From NCBI RefSeq assembly GCF_018780565.1, contig NZ_JADMJN010000005.1, positions 434,001-498,000 of the forward strand: a stretch of DNA of 64,000 nt. The letters run 5' to 3'. The translations under genes were made by a program, and so were the position numbers. Source of the DNA: Rhodoferax sp. (GTDB taxonomy: Bacteria > Pseudomonadota > Gammaproteobacteria > Burkholderiales > Burkholderiaceae_C). The first letter of the stretch is position 1. Each line of letters begins with the position of its first letter. Below, piece after piece: positions 18,901 to 26,552 of this stretch. A model generated the notes under the pieces. That model was not told where the DNA came from. It did no database searches and saw only the letters and a program-made list of their open reading frames with translations.

Positions 18901-19440
18901 GGCTCCATCAATTCGGCCGGCATTGAACTGACCCTGCGCAACGCACTGGAGCCCTGGCACGTGATGGGCGAAGAAGGCGGCAGCGGCGGCACCGCGCGCT
19001 ATGTGGATTCAAGCCTGGAGCGTATCGAGGTCCATGTGAGCGGCATGAACCAGAGCCGGTACGTGATCACCTGCAATGGCCAGGCCCTGCCCATGCAAAA
19101 CACCGGTACCACCGGCGAGTACGTGGCCGGGGTGCGTTACAAGGCGTGGAATCCTCCGTCGAGCCTGCACCCCAGCATAGGCATCCATACCCCGCTGACC
19201 TTTGATATTGTGGACACATGGATGAAGCGCTCGCTCGGGGGCTGCCAGTACTACGTGGCACACCCCGGCGGACTGAACCCGGACACTTTTCCGGTCAACG
19301 CCTACGAGGCCGAAAGCCGACGCATGTCGCGCTTTGCCGCGATGGGACATACACCCGGTGTAATGAATGTGCCCCCGGCCACGATTCATGTGGCTGGCAG
19401 TAAGGAATTCCCGTTTACCCGAGATTTGCGGCGGGGCTGA
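16000..19440 (+). CDS. Transglutaminase-like protein with DUF2126 (predicted amide ligase) domain
   Basis: 1146 residues from ATG 16000. The N-terminal transglutaminase-like domain (about 1-270) has a full thiol triad: C180 in GSGSCRDSAW, H229 in DLHAWCEVY and D245 in GLDATSG. The long C-terminal DUF2126 region (about 320-1140) includes LTMGGEPTFV, LHFGQGKWYPGEQLPRW, PGVIEVNIHP and HTGTGGGNHFVMGG, which resemble the glutamine-synthetase/COOH-NH2 ligase fold. Families of this type are predicted to form or break amide bonds on peptides. Partners (ATP-grasp/alpha-E and a second transglutaminase) lie at 26553-30256, beyond the accessory insert. Cytosolic; substrate unknown. Confidence 0.9.
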   Translation: MSIHAALNHVTHYKYDRPVNLGPQVIRLRPAPHCRSKIISYSLKIDPVEHFINWQQDPFSNYQGRLVFPNKTREFKVTVDLVVEMAVYNPFDFFLEPSAEKFPFKYEALLAQELAPYLATDHLTKRLKACLACIDRKKRRSIDFLVDVNQLVHKAIRYTIRMEPGVQSPDETLKLGSGSCRDSAWLMVQLLRHCGLAARFVSGYLIQLKPDVKSLDGPSGTEVDFTDLHAWCEVYLPGAGWVGLDATSGLLAGEGHIPLACTPQPSGAAPIEGGMDKCEVEFEHHMAVTRIYESPRVTKPYTEEQWAEVMKLGDAVDLELEQGDVRLTMGGEPTFVAVDDRDAPEWNIDALGPTKRGFATALVHKLRAEYGQGGFLHFGQGKWYPGEQLPRWALNIYWRTDGQAVWRNPALFTDERAPTHYTSEDAKRFTQTLATKLGVSSQFMQSAHEDAWYYLWRERRLPVNVDPFDSKLDDEMERARLRRVFEQKLDSVVGYVLPIKVAEVRREGAPVWTTGSWFLRDERMYLMPGDSPMGLRLPLDSIPWVSEADYPYLIEQDPSAPRPALPAQTAMAARYAPSATPQFQGTSSSAANPAATNAQSYAQNEPADFARVPARSESASWVTRTALCVEVRDPRRASGPKAEAVGEKSGVLYIFMPPLEKLEDYLDLLAAIEATAEELKVQLVLEGYPPPRDPRLKLLQVTPDPGVIEVNIHPVTNWKELVYNTEFLYNAAFESRLSAEKFMKDGRHTGTGGGNHFVMGGATPADSPFLRKPELLASLLLYWHNHPALSYLFSGMFVGPTSQAPRVDEARNDQLYELEIAIEQIYKNRELHGQSMPPWLVDRTLRNILIDATGNTHRSEFSIDKMYSPDSATGRLGLLELRAFEMPPHPHMSSVQQLLLRALVARFWKTPYKAPATRWGTELHDRFMLPSFIKMDFDDVMQDMRSAGYAFDSSWFAPHYEFRFPIVGSINSAGIELTLRNALEPWHVMGEEGGSGGTARYVDSSLERIEVHVSGMNQSRYVITCNGQALPMQNTGTTGEYVAGVRYKAWNPPSSLHPSIGIHTPLTFDIVDTWMKRSLGGCQYYVAHPGGLNPDTFPVNAYEAESRRMSRFAAMGHTPGVMNVPPATIHVAGSKEFPFTRDLRRG

Positions 19441-19854
19441 CATGTTGCGAGATTGAAGGCGTACACACATCCAGAAACGTTCAGCGAACAGGTCTGGACA
19501 GACGGCAATGCGGTGTCAATGGCTCGTGGTGGGCGATAGCCGTCGTTCACTGAACGAAATTGGTTAGCCGGATTGGGCCAGTTGCGGAAGTTCGCGAATG
19601 ACTGCTTAGTGGCCGTGAATTTACTCATGTCGCTAGAAGCGAATTAGGCAACCAGATTTCGGCTGCAGGCTGGCATCGTTCATTAATCACAGACCCATCG
19701 ATCGGCCGATACCAATCCAGACGCGTCGTCCACAATTCGGATTCGCGGCTTTGAAGCGGGCTTTCAAGAACGCCCTGTACACGTTAGACATGAGGAAAGA
19801 GTGGACCCGGTTCAGCCAAACAATACGAAAAAACACCGCTTCAGCATCGAGGAC
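19441..19854. other. Intergenic region at the left edge of the accessory insert
   Basis: This 414-bp stretch holds no gene I can support. It contains an imperfect copy of a sequence found at the other side of the 1398-residue gene (19573-19604), plus several small GTTCA..TGAAC-type inverted repeats near 19480 and 19545. It has no T-run terminator. Confidence 0.5.
19573..19604 (+). repeat. Left member of an imperfect direct repeat flanking the accessory gene
   Basis: The block TTGGGCCAGTTGCGG...CGAATGACTG matches 24399-24431 (TTGGGGCCAGTTGGGG...CCAATGACTG) in the same orientation, at roughly 27 of 33 aligned positions including one gap. The pair brackets the gene at 19855-24051. It may be an old attachment or insertion scar, or a common intergenic element. 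Confidence 0.4.
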
Positions 19855-22800
19855 CTACAAGGCGGGTCCAAGACCTGGACTTAGCCCCGAGCCAGCATGC
19901 AAGGCCATCACAACTTGCGGCGGATCAGATCCACCCGGCGCGTCGCCGTCGCGTTCAACTACCTCGTCTCCGATTGGCATCAGATTCGTCGGACTACGTC
20001 CTACGGTGGTACTGCCGTTCCCGGTTTGCAGGTCATCTCCTTGCAAAGGCTCCACGTCCTGAAAAGGTGGCTCCACCAGGTCTTTCGCTTCTCTGTCAAA
20101 CGTGAGATACGGAAGCTGCATGCACTTCAACGTGCGCAGCTTGATTGCTCGTCGGCGCGACGGAGAGATGGTAAGCTTTGCGGCGGCCTCAATCGCATCC
20201 TCAAGGACTTTGGCGTAGACGCGCATCCGCTCCTGCCGGTGGCCCTCGACTGGGGCATACGGCACGAGGGCGCCGTTGCTCTTGCGGGCCATGTCGATCG
20301 CAAACTCAAGGGCGAACTTCAAGAGCTCCTCATGATTGCAGTGAGGGTGGCGAAGGCTCGCCTCGACAATGTGCTCCAAGAGCTCCGCATAGGCCTTGAA
20401 CTGAGTGGGGTGCCGCGCTTGCAGTTCGAGGAACTCGAACGCGACAGACACAGCCGACCCAAGCTCAGTAGAGCTGGAGGCCAAGTAGTCCTTGAACCGT
20501 TGAAGACCCGCGGTAAGCGCGTAACCTCCTTGCAAGCACATGAAGACTAGATCGTACGCGCCCAGCGAAACGAAGCTACGATTCCGAAGGAACATGCGAA
20601 CGACAGCGAACGCGTACTGCTGGCGCGTCAGCTGCCCTCGTTCACTGGCGTACCGAAGAACTTCTTGTGGCCACACTGACTTGAGTCCCGCGGCGAGGAA
20701 GCCGAATTGAGCGAGTCGCCCGTCCACTGTAAACAGCGTGGCCTTCTTCTCCTCGGTCAGAAGCAATGCCGCGTGTTCCTCGACTTCAAGAATGTTCTGT
20801 GCTCGCTCTAGGTCTACTGGAAGCTCTTCTGGGCCATAGGCGGGGAGCACGATGCAGTGCTGTCTGACCGAGTCAACCATGCTTTGATTAAACGCCGTCT
20901 GCCGCTCCCTGTCTTGACTCGTGTATTCGACAAACCGCATGGTGCCGTTGTCATCGAACATCTGTCCGCCAGACCGCTCGAGCTTCGCCTCCTCGAGTCG
21001 ACCTTCGAGAGTCTCTAAGGCCTTCGTTGAGATGTAGACGCGGGGCAAGGCGGCCAAAGCCTCGAGACAGTCAAGTGATGCCAGCTCGGCAATGGTCGCG
21101 GCATCGACGACGTACTCGGCGTTAGCTCGCTGGAGCAGCTCGACGGCAACCGCCCGTTGCTCCTTAGTTCCGGCACACACAAACAACGGCGGCGCGTCAG
21201 ATGGCCACCCAGATACCATGTCGATGACACTTCGCCCGAGCAGTTTGCCTAGTATTCCCAGCGTGATGGGGCTCTCCGCGTAGCCTTGAAGCGCTCGTCG
21301 TGAGTGCTCAGACTGACGTTTCAACATGGCGTGCACGTGGCTGAAGTCGACGCCCTTATCTGTCTTCGGGATCGGCACGGACATGACCGGGAGCTTCGAC
21401 GCAAGCGGTGAGGTGACCCGTTTCTGCGCAATGCGAAGCAGACTCCGGAAAGTGGTCATCACCCCTTCGATAACAAAGCGCTGTTCGGTTCCGAAGGGCC
21501 CGGGCAGAGTGACTTGCTGGCCCACAGCCACTCCCAGAAGACTGCGGGCTATGTCATCGGAAGGAGCGACCATGCCTTCGCGGGCAGGAAGGTTCGGCAA
21601 GCCATCCGGGTCCAGCGAGAGTGTCATCGTCTCGCCCATCTCGTTCTTTAGCGCGACGGTTGACCCCGGCTGAACTTCTGTCAGCGCTTCTTCCATAAAT
21701 GGAAGGTCTTGAGGCCCGGCCAGGATGGTGATGAAGTACGCTGATGCTGCGTCAATATCGTCAAGGTTGCGGCGAAACATGCCATACAACCGCCTGATGC
21801 CTGTCTCTTTGCGGCCAAAACGAAGCTCAAGCGACGCAACCTGCGCGAGAAGTCTTGGTGACCCGGATAACTCAACCGGAACAGAATCCAGCGCATGGTG
21901 GAACCGGGCCATCTTGCGCATCTTTAGATCGAGCGCGAGCCGTAGCAGCCAGCCGCCAGCCTCCAGGGGGCGCCGTTCGCAATGCAGCTCGGCGAGGGGC
22001 ACTAGAAACTCCCAGTCCGAGGCCTGCTGCCCTAGGTCAATCGCTAGACTCAGCGCCCGTTCATCGCCGGTCCAAGTGTCCGGGAATGACAAGACCAGTT
22101 CCTTCGCCTTGCGCAGTGCGCCTGTTCTCACATAGCAGCGAAGCAGTCGATTGTGGAGCTCGGAGTGCTTGCCCCTCGGGGCGACCAGCTCGTACTGACG
22201 TGCAGCAAGTTCCAGCTTGTCCGTGGCGAATAGCAGGTCCGCGAGCAAGAGTCGCTCTGCGGACCCGGTGTCTTTTGACACCAGCGTGCAGGCCTTCTCG
22301 ATTGCCGCGTCGGCTGCCGCCTCACTCTTTCCCTCATGCAGTATCCGGGCACCTCCACATATGACTGCGAGGCTGTCTGAGCTGGCAACATCGGCAGCCT
22401 TGACCTCTGCCAGCGCCTGTTGCCTGCCGGTGCCCGAACGCCAGAGGGCTACCCACCGCATTGCGCGAAGCAGATGCGGCACCTCTTCCTGCTGGAATCC
22501 CTTTCGCGCAACCAACGCCTGCACGGCCTCAACCAGCTGAACGTCGCCGACACCGGAGGCGGTCTCCGCGACCAGAATCAACGCCTCTTCCCCAAGGTCA
22601 CCCAGCCACTCTCGTCCGATTTGAACCAGCTCGTCTAAGCGGTCCAAGCGGCGATAGGCCTCCAGTGCCACGCGCTTAAGCCAAGGGGACAAGACACCGG
22701 CATGTCGGGCCTCCTCGACCAGTGCCAAGGTTTCCTCAGGCGCACCCAGCACAAGATAGCTGTATCCAAGATGAACCAGGGTGTCGTGGACTGACTCCGG

Positions 22801-24051
22801 TGATTGCACCGACCACACGCGGTCTTTCCGCGGCGTGAGTGCCTCGACAGTCAACTTGAGCGCGGCGATGGCCCCTTCGCTCACCAGGCCATACACGACC
22901 TTGACGGGATCGCTAGCGGCCGCCTCAAGCGCCAACACGAGCGCCGTGTTCCGCACAAAGAACCCCGCGTTTGGCTTAGCCAGCGCCCTAGCACTCAGCT
23001 CAACGGCACCCGCAGTATCCCCAGCTTTCTTTCGTGCCCACGCAAGTAGCTGCAGCACATCGCAGTCGTCGCGCATCGCGCCCGGAGCGTCGGCAAACGT
23101 AATGGGGAGTCCGTTGATCATCTTGGCATTCGCGTGGGCAATCCAGACGTGAACTGAGGCAGGAAATCTTGCAAGCGACGCTTGCCCAACGGTCAGTGCC
23201 TCGTCAACTCGGTCCAGGAAAAGCAGCCCTCGAACCTTGGCTGCTGCAATCTTCTCGTCGTCGGGATACAACTCGGCGGCACGGAGGAAATCTAGCGCGG
23301 CAGCAGCACCGCTCTCCAGGTGCCACGTGCAAACCCCCCGTTGCACGTGCCAGCGCGCCTGCTGGTGGGCATCAAAGAGCGCCATGTCGCCTCCGATGCG
23401 CAGCAGGTCCTCAAGTGCGTCCTTGAACCTAGCGACCCGAAGTAGTTCGTTGATCGCGTCGAGCTGCGAGGAGAGGAACTTGTTTACGGAGTCAGGGCGG
23501 CCGCTGGGCAGCCCTGCCAAGACCTCGAGCTTGGCGTTGATGCTGATTAGGTTCGCCTGAAGCCCTGCGTTCTGCTCGTCCAGTCGGTGGAAGACAGCGC
23601 CAGGCGCGTTTGGCGCGTAGTCATTTTGAAGCTTCAGGCTGCCGCGAATGTGCCGGCAGAGGTCCTGCCAGAACTCGATCTTGACCGGATATTGCCCTTT
23701 AGCCACCCGCGCATCGGAGAGGTCATGAACTTCTCGAAGAAGCACAGCGTCGCTCGTGGCAGTAGTGGCAACGATTAGGCGAACTATAGGGGTGTTCGCC
23801 TTGTCGGCTTCGGAGACTTCGTGCGTTACGTGCTTGAGCTTCAGAGCTCCGTCCGCATACCTCTTGCACTGAACCCCGAGTCGCCCTTCTGGCGCGTCGA
23901 TGAATACATCTATGCCCCCTTGTTTCTGGCCGCGGCGCCCGTTCGTCTGTGGCAGTGGGTCATTGAAAACGGTCCCGTATACGCGGGCACACATGTCTTC
24001 GAATTCGCTGTCGCCAGTAGGCTTCGAAATCTCGAACTGTACGTTGTGCAT
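19855..24051 (-). CDS. Giant putative conflict/defence protein: Mrr-like nuclease, TPR body, GreA/B-C-like and PIN-like domains
   Basis: 1398 residues with a strong GGAGGA ribosome site. Residues 1-140 look like an Mrr-type restriction endonuclease domain: E17, D48 in GGIDVF and Q61-C-K63 form the D...QxK variant of the PD-(D/E)xK core. Residues about 190-790 are helical TPR/SEL-like repeats. Residues about 797-870 resemble the GreA/GreB C-terminal FKBP-like domain (SDDIARSLLGVAVGQQVTLP then FVIEGV). Residues about 975-1125 look PIN-like with acidic residues D983, E1013/E1016, E1091 and D1110 (FTVDGRL). It carries two potential nucleases plus a domain normally touching RNA polymerase. No partner gene is adjacent. 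Function is inferred: anti-phage or self-targeting effector. Confidence 0.75.
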   Translation of the reverse strand: MHNVQFEISKPTGDSEFEDMCARVYGTVFNDPLPQTNGRRGQKQGGIDVFIDAPEGRLGVQCKRYADGALKLKHVTHEVSEADKANTPIVRLIVATTATSDAVLLREVHDLSDARVAKGQYPVKIEFWQDLCRHIRGSLKLQNDYAPNAPGAVFHRLDEQNAGLQANLISINAKLEVLAGLPSGRPDSVNKFLSSQLDAINELLRVARFKDALEDLLRIGGDMALFDAHQQARWHVQRGVCTWHLESGAAAALDFLRAAELYPDDEKIAAAKVRGLLFLDRVDEALTVGQASLARFPASVHVWIAHANAKMINGLPITFADAPGAMRDDCDVLQLLAWARKKAGDTAGAVELSARALAKPNAGFFVRNTALVLALEAAASDPVKVVYGLVSEGAIAALKLTVEALTPRKDRVWSVQSPESVHDTLVHLGYSYLVLGAPEETLALVEEARHAGVLSPWLKRVALEAYRRLDRLDELVQIGREWLGDLGEEALILVAETASGVGDVQLVEAVQALVARKGFQQEEVPHLLRAMRWVALWRSGTGRQQALAEVKAADVASSDSLAVICGGARILHEGKSEAAADAAIEKACTLVSKDTGSAERLLLADLLFATDKLELAARQYELVAPRGKHSELHNRLLRCYVRTGALRKAKELVLSFPDTWTGDERALSLAIDLGQQASDWEFLVPLAELHCERRPLEAGGWLLRLALDLKMRKMARFHHALDSVPVELSGSPRLLAQVASLELRFGRKETGIRRLYGMFRRNLDDIDAASAYFITILAGPQDLPFMEEALTEVQPGSTVALKNEMGETMTLSLDPDGLPNLPAREGMVAPSDDIARSLLGVAVGQQVTLPGPFGTEQRFVIEGVMTTFRSLLRIAQKRVTSPLASKLPVMSVPIPKTDKGVDFSHVHAMLKRQSEHSRRALQGYAESPITLGILGKLLGRSVIDMVSGWPSDAPPLFVCAGTKEQRAVAVELLQRANAEYVVDAATIAELASLDCLEALAALPRVYISTKALETLEGRLEEAKLERSGGQMFDDNGTMRFVEYTSQDRERQTAFNQSMVDSVRQHCIVLPAYGPEELPVDLERAQNILEVEEHAALLLTEEKKATLFTVDGRLAQFGFLAAGLKSVWPQEVLRYASERGQLTRQQYAFAVVRMFLRNRSFVSLGAYDLVFMCLQGGYALTAGLQRFKDYLASSSTELGSAVSVAFEFLELQARHPTQFKAYAELLEHIVEASLRHPHCNHEELLKFALEFAIDMARKSNGALVPYAPVEGHRQERMRVYAKVLEDAIEAAAKLTISPSRRRAIKLRTLKCMQLPYLTFDREAKDLVEPPFQDVEPLQGDDLQTGNGSTTVGRSPTNLMPIGDEVVERDGDAPGGSDPPQVVMALHAGSGLSPGLGPAL

Positions 24052-24457
24052 CTTCCTCCCTGCAGGCGCGCCGAAGGAACTTTCCAGACCCAGGCAGTGA
24101 ATTGAACTACGACATCTTACTTGCGCAAGCCATGAGACGGAGCCAGCTGTCCCGAGTCTGCCCTGTTGGGCGCGCTCTGGGTGACTGGGGTGGTCAGGCA
24201 GACTTCTTCACTGCCGCACTTCTCCTGTTTCAGCTTCTGGCCGACAGAGCGCTCTCATGGCTGACATGTTGGCGGACAGTAACCAATACATTTCGGATGC
24301 AGCTCCGCATCCGCTTGGCTGGACAATGCTGAATGTCAGCTATTAGGCCATGAATTTGAACCAACCAAATTCAGTTTTGGGTCGGTTGCTGCTATCGCTT
24401 GGGGCCAGTTGGGGGTAGTCGCCAATGACTGGTGTCGGGCAGTAGGCTGGGCCGCGC
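24052..24457. other. Intergenic region at the right edge of the accessory gene
   Basis: 406 bp without a gene I can support; a 76-codon frame here has no ribosome site or recognisable motif. It should carry the promoter of the 1398-residue gene near 24060-24150. It also holds the right copy of the imperfect direct repeat and a few short inverted repeats around 24285-24340 (for example GCAGCTCCGCATCCGC, and AATGTCAGCTATTAGG). Confidence 0.5.
24399..24431 (+). repeat. Right member of the imperfect direct repeat flanking the accessory gene
   Basis: It matches 19573-19604 in direct orientation with a few mismatches and one gap. The two copies enclose about 4.8 kb containing a single gene. Confidence 0.4.
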
Positions 24458-24667
24458 TCAGTCCTTGAGGCTCACCCCCAGGGTATCCAGCTTCTTGGCA
24501 TACGAGTCCCTGCGTTTTGCTGCCTTTGCAGCTGTTTCGGTGGCCGCTTGGACTGCCTTGGGCCCCTTTTTCGCAGCCGCTTTGATCAATCCGAACTTGT
24601 GAGCAGCATCTGCCTGCGCCCGCTTGAAAGTGGCGATGAGTTCGGCATGGGCAACGGATGGATTCAC
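24458..24667 (-). CDS. Small Lys/Ala-rich hypothetical protein
   Basis: 69 residues, GTG start with AAGGA five bases upstream. The sequence is rich in alanine and lysine and is predicted to be mostly helical (ELIATFKRAQADAAHKFG, then KAAKRRDSYAKKLDTLG). It is basic, so nucleic-acid binding is possible but not shown. It lies 8 bp after the 150-codon gene upstream and is probably co-transcribed with it. I do not recognise a family. Confidence 0.55.
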   Translation of the reverse strand: MNPSVAHAELIATFKRAQADAAHKFGLIKAAAKKGPKAVQAATETAAKAAKRRDSYAKKLDTLGVSLKD

Positions 24668-24675
24668 AGGTATCC

Positions 24676-25089
24676 TTAAAGTTTGACGTTAGTGCGAAGC
24701 AAAGCTGTTCTCAATTCGCGGTTAGCAGGTTTTGAAACATCCACCTTTTGAACCGCCAGGTCGAACGATGAGCCTGGCCTGATGGTGGTTGGCAGTATCT
24801 TTTTGGGGGGATTCGCAGTGGGGTACGTGCCCTGACCCGGACACATGCGCACGGAAAACCCGAATTCGTCGAGTACGCCTTTCGCATACAACTCCGCCAA
24901 TTGTTGAAACGTCACGAAGGCTGAGCGTTTAACATCTTTGAACCCTGGCTCTCGGATGTCACGAACGATCTCGAATTTACCAAGCGTATCTCGCTGCGTA
25001 TTGGTAAACGGATGCAGCAGATAAGTCTGACGAACCCCATTCTTTTTGGACACCAGCGTGTGCTCGACGGCGATATCAGTTAACAGCAT
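24676..25089 (-). CDS. Hypothetical protein
   Basis: About 137 residues from ATG 25089, chosen because GAGGA sits seven bases upstream; ATG 25128 has no such site. It starts MLLTDIAVEHTLVSKKNG and contains alternating strand-like segments (QTYLLHPFTNTQRDTLGKF; FVTFQQLAELYAKGVLDEFG). No signal peptide, no membrane segment and no motif I recognise. It is the first gene of a likely two-gene unit with the Lys/Ala-rich protein, inside the region that separates the transglutaminase cluster. Confidence 0.6.
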   Translation of the reverse strand: MLLTDIAVEHTLVSKKNGVRQTYLLHPFTNTQRDTLGKFEIVRDIREPGFKDVKRSAFVTFQQLAELYAKGVLDEFGFSVRMCPGQGTYPTANPPKKILPTTIRPGSSFDLAVQKVDVSKPANRELRTALLRTNVKL

Positions 25090-25263
25090 ATTGTTTTCCT
25101 CGTTTTTTAAGCCACACGACATGGGCAACCCTCACCCTGAGGGCAAGGACTTTAACTGAACGACAGCAAATGGCAGATCCATATTGCAGTCTTGTTTCCA
25201 GAGCGGGTACCATGACACTGCAATTGCAAGGCTCATTCCACAACACTTTCAGGCGGGCTCAAG

Positions 25264-26541
25264 ATGACATCTACTGCGACCTCGAATTCAGCGTCAAACT
25301 CGGCCATGCCGAGCGCCATGGACACCGATCCGATTCGGATGGGCTGGATGATGGGCTCACCGCCACCGCCTGACAAGCTGGTTCGTTTTGCCGACGGAAG
25401 CATGTCGCGCTTTCCGCAAAATCGCTGGGCCAACAGCAACTACCGTGCACTGGTGCCCACCAAAGCCGTGGCGCGGGGGCCGGGGCCAGTAGCTGCGCTG
25501 CCACGCTCGGATCGTGATGACCTGGATGCCGTCACCTTCACACCCATTGGCGCCACCGCCCCGATGACCTGGGCCGACGCCCTGTGGGCGAACTACACCG
25601 ACGGCATTGTGGTGCTGCACAAGGGCAATATCGTATACGAGCGCTATTTTGGTGCGCTGGATGCCGACACGCCGCACATTGCATTCTCAGTGACCAAATC
25701 ATTCTTCAGCACGATAGCCGCTTGCCTGGCGCATGAGGGACTGCTGGACGACAAGGCACTGGTCTCGCACTATGTGCCGGAACTGAAAGCCAGTGCGTTT
25801 GGCGATGCCACCGTGCGTCAGGTGCTGGACATGACCACGGCCCTGCAATACAGCGAGGTCTATACCGATCCCAAGGCTGAAATCTGGTCCTACTCCCGGG
25901 CCGGCAATTTGATGGCGCGTCCCGCTGGCTATGAGGGGCCCGAGAGTTTTTATGAGTACCTGCAGAGTGTGAAAAAGCTGGGCACCCATGGCGAAAGTTT
26001 CTCGTACAAGACGATCAATACCGATGTTCTGGGCTGGATCATTCAGCGCATCACGGGCTTGTCCCTTGCCGAAAACCTGTCGCGACGCATCTGGAGCCGC
26101 CTCGGCATGGAGCATGACGCCTACATCACGGTGGACACCACAGGAACAGAATTTGCAGGCGGCGGTCTGAACACCACGCTGCGCGACCTGGCCCGCTTTG
26201 GCGAAATGATGCGCAATGACGGGCAGGCGCAGGGCCAGCAAGTGGTGCCTAAGGCTGTGGTGGATGACATTCGCCGGGGCGCTGATCCCGCCAAGTTCAC
26301 GCCTGCTGGTTATGTGACCCTGCCGGGCTGGAGCTACCGCACGATGTGGTGGGTGTCGCACAACCCGCACGGTGCCTACATGGCGCGTGGCATCCACGGC
26401 CAGGCTATCTACATCGACCCCAAAGCCGAGATGGTGGTTGCCCGTTACGCTTCCCACCATATTGCTGGCAATATGGGCATTGATCCGCAATCCATTCCCG
26501 CCTACCACGCACTTGCAAAGCATTTGTTGGCGACCGACTGA
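25264..26541 (+). CDS. Serine hydrolase, beta-lactamase (class C / esterase) family
   Basis: 425 residues. The catalytic SxxK is S142-V-T-K145 (FSVTKSFF). The Tyr motif is FSYKTINTD (Y249), and a GIHGQ segment near residue 375 takes the place of the KTG/HxG box. This fold includes esterases, D-aminopeptidases and penicillin-binding proteins; the residues cannot tell which. There is no obvious signal peptide, so it is probably cytosolic, unlike true beta-lactamases. It ends 11 bp before the ATP-grasp gene and may be transcribed with it. Confidence 0.85.
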   Translation: MTSTATSNSASNSAMPSAMDTDPIRMGWMMGSPPPPDKLVRFADGSMSRFPQNRWANSNYRALVPTKAVARGPGPVAALPRSDRDDLDAVTFTPIGATAPMTWADALWANYTDGIVVLHKGNIVYERYFGALDADTPHIAFSVTKSFFSTIAACLAHEGLLDDKALVSHYVPELKASAFGDATVRQVLDMTTALQYSEVYTDPKAEIWSYSRAGNLMARPAGYEGPESFYEYLQSVKKLGTHGESFSYKTINTDVLGWIIQRITGLSLAENLSRRIWSRLGMEHDAYITVDTTGTEFAGGGLNTTLRDLARFGEMMRNDGQAQGQQVVPKAVVDDIRRGADPAKFTPAGYVTLPGWSYRTMWWVSHNPHGAYMARGIHGQAIYIDPKAEMVVARYASHHIAGNMGIDPQSIPAYHALAKHLLATD

Positions 26542-26552
26542 CACGGGCTTGG

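Noticed and set aside
19441..19854. Search for a tRNA or integrase as anchor of the accessory insert
   Set aside because: No cloverleaf, tRNA 3' end or integrase-like frame was recognisable at either edge.
24102..24332. 76-codon open frame upstream of the giant gene
   Set aside because: No convincing ribosome site, no motif, and it overlaps the region expected to hold the giant gene's promoter.
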